The notes under the pieces are model-generated. The model was not told the DNA's origin. It did no database searches and saw only the letters and a program-made list of their open reading frames with translations. Position numbers and translations under genes: made by a program. Below are positions 58,198 to 64,000 of a stretch of DNA of 64,000 nucleotides, piece after piece. Origin of the DNA: Sphingomonas montana (lineage in GTDB: Bacteria; Pseudomonadota; Alphaproteobacteria; Sphingomonadales; Sphingomonadaceae). Numbering within the stretch: position 1 is the stretch's first letter; each line of letters starts with the position of its first letter. The DNA is taken from NCBI RefSeq assembly GCF_001956315.1, contig NZ_MOLY01000036.1, positions 93,523 through 157,522 on the forward strand. The letters run 5' to 3'.

Positions 58198-59709
58198 TTA
58201 CCCGCCCAGCGCCTTCTGCCGCCGCCGCTGCACGCTCGACCCCAGCCCGATCGCCTCGCGATATTTCGCGACCGTCCGCCGCGCGATGTCGAAGCCCTTG
58301 GCCTTCAGCAGGTCCACCAGCGCATCGTCGGACAGCACCGCCTTGCCCTCGCCCGCGATCAGCCGGCCGATCGCGTCCTTCACCGCCTCCGCCGACGCCG
58401 CCTCGCCACCGTCCGCCGACTGGATGCCGCTGGTGAAGAAATATTTCAGTTCGAACAGCCCGCGTTCGCAGCTCAGATATTTGTTCGACGTCACCCGGCT
58501 GACCGTCGATTCGTGCATCCCGATCGCATCCGCCACCGTCTTCAGCGTCAGCGGACGCAGCTGCGTCACGCCGTGGCGGAAGAACGCCTCCTGCTGCGTC
58601 ACCAGTTCGGTCGCGACCTTCACGATGGTCCGCGCGCGCTGGTCGAGCGCCTTCACCAGCCAGTTGGCGCTCGCCACGCAGTCCGCCAGCCAGGCCTTCG
58701 ACGCCTTGTCCTGCGCGCCCCCCGACAGCTCGACATAGTAACTGCGGTTCAGCAGCACGCGCGGCAACGTCGCGCCGTTCAGCTCGATCGCCCAGCCAGC
58801 ACCCCGCCGCGCGACGAAGATGTCGGGCGACACCGCCTCGATCCGCCCGCCGCCGAACCGCAGCCCCGGCTTCGGATCGTAGCTTCGCAGTTCGCGGATC
58901 ATGTCGACCAGATCCTCGTCGTCGACGGCGCACAGCCGCCGCAACTGCGGCATGGCCCCGCGCGCGACCAGGTCCAGATTGGCGATCAGCGCCGCCATGC
59001 ACGGGTCGTACCGGTCCGCCTCGCGCGCCTGCAACGCCAGGCATTCCGCCAGCCCGCGCGCGCCCACCCCGGTCGGGTCCAGCCCCTGCACGACCGTCAG
59101 CACGCGCTCCACCGCCGCCGCCGGCAACCCCAACCGCTCGGCCACCTCGGCGACCGACCCGGACAGATATCCCGCCTCGTCGATCAGGTCGATCAGGTGC
59201 CCCGCCACAAGCAGGTCCGTCCCCGCCAGCGTCATGCCCGCCTGGGCCAGCAGATGATCCTGCAACGAGGCATCGGCGACCAGCGTCGTTTCGAAACCCG
59301 CGCCGTCCGCCGCCAGCCCGCCACTGCCGCCGCCCGGGCCGTCCATCCCCAGCCCGCCGTCCAGTCCGCGTCCGCCGTCGGTCGGCCCGTCATGGATGAA
59401 GGTTTCGGCATCGTAATCGACGTCCAGCGGCTGATCGACCGCGCCGTCGCCCGCCGCGATCAGCTGGTCCGCGGTCGCCGGCTCCGCACTCCCGCTGTCG
59501 TCCGCGTCCGCCCCCGGCGCCGCCGCCGGCTCGGGCGCGTCGCCCTCGTCGCGTCCGGCCTCCAGCAGCGGGTTCTTCTCCAGCTCCTCGGCGATGAAGC
59601 CTTCGATCTCCAGGTTCGACAGCGCGAGCAGCTTGATCGCCTGCTGCAACTGCGGCGTCATCACCAGCGACTGCGACTGGCGCAGGTCCAGGCGCGGCGC
59701 CAGGCTCAT
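58198..59709 (-). CDS. rpoN: RNA polymerase sigma-54 factor RpoN
   Basis: 503 residues. Region I at the N-terminus (PRLDLRQSQSLVMTPQLQQAIKLLALSNLEIEGFIAEELEKNPLLEAG) binds the activator and core enzyme. The acidic linker follows (residues 55-135, DADDSGSAEP). The core-binding region and the RpoN box ARRTVAKYREAIGLGSSVQRRRQ near the C-terminus recognise -24/-12 promoters. Length is normal. It lies 51 nt after the lptB stop, a conserved lptB-rpoN neighbourhood in proteobacteria. Confidence 0.96.
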   Translation of the reverse strand: MSLAPRLDLRQSQSLVMTPQLQQAIKLLALSNLEIEGFIAEELEKNPLLEAGRDEGDAPEPAAAPGADADDSGSAEPATADQLIAAGDGAVDQPLDVDYDAETFIHDGPTDGGRGLDGGLGMDGPGGGSGGLAADGAGFETTLVADASLQDHLLAQAGMTLAGTDLLVAGHLIDLIDEAGYLSGSVAEVAERLGLPAAAVERVLTVVQGLDPTGVGARGLAECLALQAREADRYDPCMAALIANLDLVARGAMPQLRRLCAVDDEDLVDMIRELRSYDPKPGLRFGGGRIEAVSPDIFVARRGAGWAIELNGATLPRVLLNRSYYVELSGGAQDKASKAWLADCVASANWLVKALDQRARTIVKVATELVTQQEAFFRHGVTQLRPLTLKTVADAIGMHESTVSRVTSNKYLSCERGLFELKYFFTSGIQSADGGEAASAEAVKDAIGRLIAGEGKAVLSDDALVDLLKAKGFDIARRTVAKYREAIGLGSSVQRRRQKALGG

Positions 59710-59760
59710 GCCCGGCGTTGCCCGCGAAACACCGGTGTCGAGACGGCCCCCGCCATCCCG

Positions 59761-60540
59761 TTAGAGCGCGAAGCTTTCGCCCAGATACAGGCGGCGCACA
59801 TTCTCGTCCGCCACCAGCGCCTGCGGGCTTCCCTGGAACAGCACCTTGCCGTCGTAGATGATGCAGGCGCGATCGACGATATCGAGCGTCTCGCGGACAT
59901 TATGGTCGGTGATCAGCACGCCGATGTCGCGCCGCTTCAGGTCCTTCACCAGATCGCGGATGTCGGCGATCGAAATCGGGTCGATGCCGGCGAACGGTTC
60001 GTCCAGCAGCATGATCGACGGGTCCGCCGCCAGCGCGCGCGCGATCTCGCACCGCCGCCGCTCGCCGCCCGACAGCGCCATCGCCGGCGAATCGCGGAGG
60101 CGCCCGATGTGGAATTCCTCCAGCAGGGTCTCCAGCTTGGCGGCGCGCGCCACCTTGTCCGGCTCAGCCAGTTCCAGCACCGCCATGATGTTCTGCGCGA
60201 CCGTCAGTCCGCGGAAGATCGACGTCTCCTGCGGCAGATAGCCCAGCCCAAGGATCGCGCGGCGGTACATCGGCAACCCGGTGATATCCTCCCCGTCCAG
60301 CAGGATCCGCCCCGCGTCCGGCTTCACCAGCCCCATGACCGAATAGAAACAGGTCGTCTTGCCCGCCCCGTTCGGCCCGAGGAGCCCGACCACCTCGCCG
60401 CGCGCCACGTCCAGCGACACGTCGGACAACACCTGCCGCCGATCATAGGATTTGGCGATCGACACGATCGACAGCCCCCGATCGACCGCCCGGCCGTCGC
60501 GGCTGGCATCCGCCAGGATCAGGGTGTCGGTGTCGCTCAT
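59761..60540 (-). CDS. lptB: LPS export ABC transporter ATP-binding protein LptB
   Basis: About 259 residues. ATPase of the lipopolysaccharide export machine LptB2FGC. Walker A GPNGAGKTT, Q-loop GYLPQETSIFRGL (typical LptB), signature ALSGGERRRCEIARAL, Walker B IMLLDEPFAGIDP, switch His in VLITDHNVRETL. ATG 60540 (MSDTDTLIL) gives the usual N-terminus with a short extension. Unusually, it is separated from lptA by a rightward DUF4349 gene. Confidence 0.95.
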   Translation of the reverse strand: MSDTDTLILADASRDGRAVDRGLSIVSIAKSYDRRQVLSDVSLDVARGEVVGLLGPNGAGKTTCFYSVMGLVKPDAGRILLDGEDITGLPMYRRAILGLGYLPQETSIFRGLTVAQNIMAVLELAEPDKVARAAKLETLLEEFHIGRLRDSPAMALSGGERRRCEIARALAADPSIMLLDEPFAGIDPISIADIRDLVKDLKRRDIGVLITDHNVRETLDIVDRACIIYDGKVLFQGSPQALVADENVRRLYLGESFAL

Positions 60541-60781
60541 GGCATGATGCCTAGCGGAGCGACGCGGCGGCGACAATCCATGTGCATTGACGGCGCCGGG
60601 TCAGTCGGGACCTGAACCGCCGAACCTGCCGGAGACGATCTCCTCATGAAGACGCGGGGCATGTCTCCGCCCCATATGAACCTGCCTCGACGGAAGTCGC
60701 CCCGGCTCTCGACGCTCCACGCGCATATCTTGACGACCCGGTACAGTGTGGACGATCCTCGCTCCGGCGGGGGAAAAGCAG

Positions 60782-61657
60782 ATGGCCTATAGAAATGCAG
60801 TTCTGCTGGCAGCGGCCTTGCTGGCCGCATGTGGGCGAGCACCCCAGAACATGCGGGCGGATACACAGCAGGTGTTCGATGTCGCGCAGCCTGCGCCGGG
60901 TGCGCCCGACAGTCCGACCGTTATGTCGGGACCACGCATCGCCTACAGCTATACCGTGACCTACGCATTTGATCGGCCTACCGTGGCAGAGGTACAGGGG
61001 CAGCAGCTCGCGCTCTGTCGCCGGCTGGGTTCCATCCGTTGTTTGATCGTCAAGTCGACCCTCAACGCACCGGGTCCGGACGATCACATCGTCACCGACG
61101 AGGCAGTGCTACTAGTCGACGCCCGGCTGGCCGGCGAGGTCAACCGGCGGCTCGACGCGCTCGCGGTCGCTGGGGGTGCGACGACGGCCAACCGCCAGGT
61201 CGAGGCGGCGGACGTTACGCGACAGGTCATCGACACCGACGCGCGGGTGCGCGCCAAGCAAGCGCTTGCGACGCGGCTGCTTGCCATCGTCCGATCCGGC
61301 AAGGGCAATGTGGGTGAGCTCGTGCAGGCCGAGCGTGCCTATGCCACCACTCAGGAAGAGCTTGATGCCGCCCGCGGCGAACAAGCCCATCTCGCGCAGC
61401 GGGTGGCGATGTCGCGCGTCACAATCAGCTATGCCTTCGACGACTCGCCGGGTCGGCACTCCCCGGTTCGTGCCAGTTTCGCCACGGCCGGCGACACGCT
61501 GGCGGCGAGCCTCGCCGCGCTGATCACCGCTACGGTCGCTGGCTTGCCCTGGATCATGGCCGGCACGGTCGTGCTCGCGCTCGTCCGCCGGGTACGACGG
61601 AAGAGGGGATGGCGCTGGCCCCGGCGCGCGCAGACCTCTCCGCCACGAACCCAGTGA
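60782..61657 (+). CDS. DUF4349 domain lipoprotein
   Basis: 291 residues. Lipoprotein signal: LLAAALLAACGRAP with lipobox LAAC. The body has the DUF4349 pattern: YSYTVTYAFDRPTVAEVQGQQLALCRRL, a central coiled coil (DARVRAKQALATRLLAIVRSGKGNVGELVQAERAYATTQEELDAARGEQAHL), then IAYAFDDSP-like strand and a C-terminal TM helix (LAALITATVAGLPWIMAGTVVLALVRRVRR). The C-terminus is basic. DUF4349 proteins are envelope proteins of unknown role. It breaks the lptA-lptB gene order on the opposite strand. Confidence 0.82.
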   Translation: MAYRNAVLLAAALLAACGRAPQNMRADTQQVFDVAQPAPGAPDSPTVMSGPRIAYSYTVTYAFDRPTVAEVQGQQLALCRRLGSIRCLIVKSTLNAPGPDDHIVTDEAVLLVDARLAGEVNRRLDALAVAGGATTANRQVEAADVTRQVIDTDARVRAKQALATRLLAIVRSGKGNVGELVQAERAYATTQEELDAARGEQAHLAQRVAMSRVTISYAFDDSPGRHSPVRASFATAGDTLAASLAALITATVAGLPWIMAGTVVLALVRRVRRKRGWRWPRRAQTSPPRTQ

Positions 61658-61719
61658 ACGAGTCCGTGATGCAGATCCGGCAATTCTGCATCGGCTGAAG
61701 CCGCGGCAATCGGCAGCGC

Positions 61720-62229
61720 CTACTTCCGGTCAGGCACCGTGAACCGCCCGCTTACGCGGCCACCCTGCGCGCCGCCGTCGACATTGGCGCGGCCGGAGGT
61801 CAGGTCGTACACCAGCCGCTGGCTGCGCACCTGGTTGCCGCCCGCGCGGGTCAGCACGACGCCGCCCAGCATCGTGATGATCCGCTTGTTCAGGTCGTAG
61901 ATCGCGAACTGGCTGCGCGCCGTCTCGGTCGGGGCGGTCACGGTCACGCCGCCGCTCGCGTCCAGCCGCTGGATCTGCGGATTGCCGTTGACCGTCAGAT
62001 AGGTGATCGTCGCGCGGTCCGACGTCAGTTTCAGATTGCCCTGCACCACGCGGACATTGCCGTTCAGCACCGCGCGCCCGTCACGGCTGGCCAGGGTCCC
62101 CGAATCGGATGCGACGTCGATCGGCCCGCTGGTGTCCAGCCCGGCCAGCCCCGACGAAGTCTGCGCCCCGGCACCAGTCCCGACTGACGTACCGAGCGCG
62201 AGAAGGACGGCGGCGAGGGCGATTTTCAT
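61720..62229 (-). CDS. lptA: LPS transport periplasmic protein LptA
   Basis: About 169 residues. A signal peptide (MKIALAAVLLALGTSVGTGAGAQ) precedes the OstA/LptA beta-jellyroll: DSGTLASRDGRAVLNGNVRVVQGNLKLTSDRATITYLTVNGNPQIQRLDASGGVTVT, QFAIYDLNKRIITMLGGVVLTRAGG and RLVYDLTSGRAN. It bridges the periplasm for LPS. The frame begins at GTG 62238 overlapping the lptC stop; ATG 62229 is preferred as start of the signal peptide. Between lptC and DUF4349. Confidence 0.92.
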   Translation of the reverse strand: MKIALAAVLLALGTSVGTGAGAQTSSGLAGLDTSGPIDVASDSGTLASRDGRAVLNGNVRVVQGNLKLTSDRATITYLTVNGNPQIQRLDASGGVTVTAPTETARSQFAIYDLNKRIITMLGGVVLTRAGGNQVRSQRLVYDLTSGRANVDGGAQGGRVSGRFTVPDRK

Positions 62230-62234
62230 GGCGG

Positions 62235-62873
62235 TCACTTGGTCCCGCGCCGCGGGATTTGCAACCGCACGCCGTTCGTCAGGTTGACGACGCGCGTGTT
62301 CAGGTCACCGGTCAGGTGCCCGCCCTGGAACGTGCCCAGGTCCGCCTTGCCGTCCACCGGGCCGCCCGATGCGATCTTGCGGGTCTTCAGGTCCACGGTC
62401 ACGTCGCGCGTCTGCATGCGGTATCCGTTCGCACCGCTGAACAGCACCTGCCCGTCGATCGCGACCTTCTCGCTGTCCATGTCGTACCGCCCCTTGCGCG
62501 CCACGATCGTCGCGGGTCCGTCGTCCAGGGCGATGCGCGCCGACAGGTCGTCCATCCGCACCACCGGGTCGCGCGACGTCTGCTGCACCGCGGATGCCGC
62601 GCGCAATTGGAACGGCTGGCCCTTGGCGTCCTGACCGCGATAGTTCGCTTCCGTCACGCGCATCCGTTCGCGCGCCACCTCGACCCGGTCCTTGGCCAGC
62701 ACGAAACTCACGTCGCGTCCGCCCAGCAACGGCGCGGTCGCCAGCAGCACGAACAGCACGCCGATCGCCATCGGCAACGCGACGCGCAGGAACCCGATCA
62801 GCCGGTCGTGGCTGCCGCCGCGCGCGGCCCATTGCTGACGCCGGCTGCGGGCGCGGACCCCTGCCTCAGACAT
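62235..62873 (-). CDS. lptC: LPS export ABC transporter periplasmic protein LptC
   Basis: 212 residues, bitopic. Anchor helix FLRVALPMAIGVLFVLLATAP near residue 40 and periplasmic jellyroll with DDLSARIALDDGPATIVARKGRYDMDSEKVAIDGQVLFSGANGYRMQTRDVTVDLKTRKIASGGPVDG. It links LptBFG to LptA. Start ATG 62873 overlaps the rnd stop by 8 nt, and the end overlaps lptA's GTG, so rnd-lptC-lptA are translated as one unit. Confidence 0.92.
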   Translation of the reverse strand: MSEAGVRARSRRQQWAARGGSHDRLIGFLRVALPMAIGVLFVLLATAPLLGGRDVSFVLAKDRVEVARERMRVTEANYRGQDAKGQPFQLRAASAVQQTSRDPVVRMDDLSARIALDDGPATIVARKGRYDMDSEKVAIDGQVLFSGANGYRMQTRDVTVDLKTRKIASGGPVDGKADLGTFQGGHLTGDLNTRVVNLTNGVRLQIPRRGTK

Positions 62874-63483
62874 GCGCGAAGATATCGACCTCCGCCCAGC
62901 CGGCAATGTCCAGCGCCGCCCGCGTCGGCAGGAAGTCGAAGCACGCCTGGGCCAAGCCCATCCGCCCTTCGCGTTCCAGCCGCACGTCCAGCTTAGCCTT
63001 CATCGCATGCAGGAACCGCACGTCTGATGCGGCATAGTCCTTCTGCGCGTCGCTCAGTTCCGGCGCGCCCCAGTCGGACGACTGCTGCTGCTTGCTGATG
63101 TCCTGCCCCAGCAGTTCGCGCACCAGCTCCTTCAATCCGTGCCGGTCGGTGTAGGTGCGGATCAGCTTTGATGCGATCTTGGTGCAATACACCGGTGCCG
63201 CCGTCACCTCGAGATAATAGCGGATCGCGGCCACGTCGAACCGCGCGAAGTGATACAGCTTCAGCCGGTCCGGATCGGCCAGTACCGCGCGAAGATTGGG
63301 CGCGGCATAATCGCTGTCGGGCGCGAACCGGACCAGATGTTCGTCGCCGCCGCCGTCCGAAATCTGCAACAGGCAAAGCCGGTCGCGCGGGGTCAGCAAC
63401 CCCATCGTCTCGGTATCGACCGCTACGGGGCCGGGGGCGAGGACGCCGGCCGGCAGGTCCTCCTCGTGGAAATAAACTGTCAT
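62866..63483 (-). CDS. rnd: Ribonuclease D-like 3'-5' exonuclease
   Basis: 205 residues, shorter than E. coli RNase D because the HRDC domains are missing. DEDDy exonuclease motifs are present: VAVDTETMGLL (ExoI), FARFDVAAIRYY (ExoII) and DYAASDVRFL (ExoIII, Y-x3-D). Central block CTKIASKLIRTYTDRHGLKELVRELLG is typical of small alphaproteobacterial RNase D. ATG 63483 is selected. Linked to lptC, as is usual in alphaproteobacteria. Confidence 0.9.
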   Translation of the reverse strand: MTVYFHEEDLPAGVLAPGPVAVDTETMGLLTPRDRLCLLQISDGGGDEHLVRFAPDSDYAAPNLRAVLADPDRLKLYHFARFDVAAIRYYLEVTAAPVYCTKIASKLIRTYTDRHGLKELVRELLGQDISKQQQSSDWGAPELSDAQKDYAASDVRFLHAMKAKLDVRLEREGRMGLAQACFDFLPTRAALDIAGWAEVDIFAHV

Positions 63484-63665
63484 GCCGCGGGCATAGGCGG
63501 TGGCGGACGCGGGCTCAATCGCAAAGCGCCGGCCCCGTTGCGATCCCCGCGCGACGGCATCCCGCATGGCAACCGGGCCACAGGCGAAAGTCGATCCGCC
63601 GCAAGGCGGGACCAGTCCGGCGAAACGACTCGCCGTCGGCACCGAATTACTTTATGGCGTTTCTT

Positions 63666-63681
63666 TGGCACGGCCTTGGCT
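63666..63681 (+). promoter_or_regulatory. Candidate sigma-54 promoter before Gly-rich cold-shock gene
   Basis: TGGCAC at 63666-63671, five bases, then TGGCT at 63677-63681. It matches the -24/-12 consensus TGGCAC-N5-TTGCW except for G at one position of the -12 element, with correct GG-GC spacing. It lies 78 nt before ATG 63759. One site alone may occur by chance. Confidence 0.35.
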
Positions 63682-63758
63682 GGTGCTGGACAGTGCGTAC
63701 GCCTCGCCCGGCGTGCATGCTATTCACTGCAGGGGCGACCGGGAAAGATTTACTAGGC

Positions 63759-64000
63759 ATGAGTTTCGATCGAGGACGGCGCGGGCAGCGCGGCGACAAA
63801 GGCAAGGGTAACTTCGGCGGCGACGATAGCAGCAGCTACGGCGGCGGCAGTTCCTACGGCGGCGGCGGCGGTTACGGCGGCGGCGGCGGTGGTGGCGGCT
63901 ACGGTGGCGGTGGCGGCGGTGATCGCTTCGGCGGCGGCGGCAACTCCTACGGTGGCGGCGGCGATCGTTTCGGCGGCGGCAATAGCGGCGGCGGCGGTGG
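63759..64000 (+). CDS. Gly-rich cold-shock-type protein, N-terminal part (cut by edge)
   Basis: Reads MSFDRGRRGQRGDKGKGNFGGDDSS, then an almost pure Gly/Tyr/Ser/Arg tract with repeats of GGGGDRFGGGG and SYGGGG to the window edge. Sphingomonads often carry cold-shock-domain proteins with this N-terminal opening and Gly-rich region, and the domain would lie beyond position 64000. The visible part alone is an RGG/GY-rich low-complexity RNA-binding-like region. GGGAAAG ribosome-binding site lies about 13 nt upstream. Confidence 0.7.
   Translation, partial: MSFDRGRRGQRGDKGKGNFGGDDSSSYGGGSSYGGGGGYGGGGGGGGYGGGGGGDRFGGGGNSYGGGGDRFGGGNSGGGG

Noticed and set aside
57760..60615. Rightward 951-codon frame opposite rpoN and lptB
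   Set aside because: Antisense to two well-identified genes; Arg/Pro/His-rich composition and no recognised motifs.
63800..64000. GGCGGCGGC-type repeats at the right edge as a CRISPR or minisatellite
   Set aside because: They are in-frame Gly codons of a coding gene, with no fixed-length repeat and no spacers.

Overview
The window is about 68% GC, almost fully coding, and reads as a chromosomal segment of a sphingomonad (Sphingomonas-like alphaproteobacterium). This is inferred from the HPr-rel-A cassette, DUF2794, exosortase-A glycan genes, the Gly-rich cold-shock protein at the right edge, and the divergent TamAB and LptCAB proteins. No rRNA, tRNA, CRISPR array, prophage block or intact insertion sequence was seen.

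Layout. 1-1.9 kb: HPr-rel-A cassette (Tat-type protein, PqqD-like chaperone, HprK-related kinase, nucleotidyltransferase cut by the edge). 2-9.2 kb: complete phosphate regulon phoR-pstSCAB-phoU-phoB, with a three-unit Pho box inside the end of phoR. 9.4-13.4 kb: small SANT-like protein, orphan PD-(D/E)XK nuclease, SDR dehydrogenase, membrane protein. 13.4-17.4 kb: DUF2794, cysE, ahpD/ahpC divergent from oxyR, and a fasciclin protein. 17.8-20.9 kb: tightly packed leftward genes for anti-sigma, ECF sigma, MoaE, MoaD, PgsA and a PAP2 phosphatase. 21-23.2 kb: GNAT, LplT-like MFS transporter and a 46-residue membrane peptide. 23.3-25.7 kb: small-protein island (H1-like basic membrane protein, HEPN-like protein, CspA, divergent IF-1, three small genes, the last with an Xre/MbcA/ParS toxin-binding-like fold). 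25.8-26.1 kb: palindromic repeats.

26.1-32.3 kb: tamA-tamB. 32.5-34.9 kb: small membrane protein, S24 repressor facing a small HTH gene across an operator, hypotheticals. 34.9-37.7 kb: exosortase-A-associated glycosyltransferase and O-glycosylation ligase. 37.8-40.6 kb: DJ-1/PfpI, topoisomerase IB, MscS channel. 40.8-46.4 kb: putA facing a MaoC hydratase and a thiolase, then an FMN-binding stress protein. 46.5-49.3 kb: PHA depolymerase and a repeat protein. 49.5-57.7 kb: ABC exporter, small gene, GNAT, two DUF4139 paralogues in tandem, GH3 beta-glucosidase. 58.2-64 kb: rpoN, lptB, a DUF4349 lipoprotein on the other strand, lptA, lptC, rnd, and the start of a Gly-rich cold-shock protein.

How genes cooperate. 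The pho block is a whole sensing-uptake-response circuit. ahpC/ahpD/oxyR form a peroxide module. The SDR at 11.2 kb and the putA/maoC divergent region at 43.8 kb share an unusual TTGACGT-N2-ACGT(C/A)AA operator, suggesting one regulator controls acyl-CoA and amino-acid catabolism. The most unusual parts are the small-protein/cold-shock island at 23-26 kb, this shared operator, and the S24/HTH switch.
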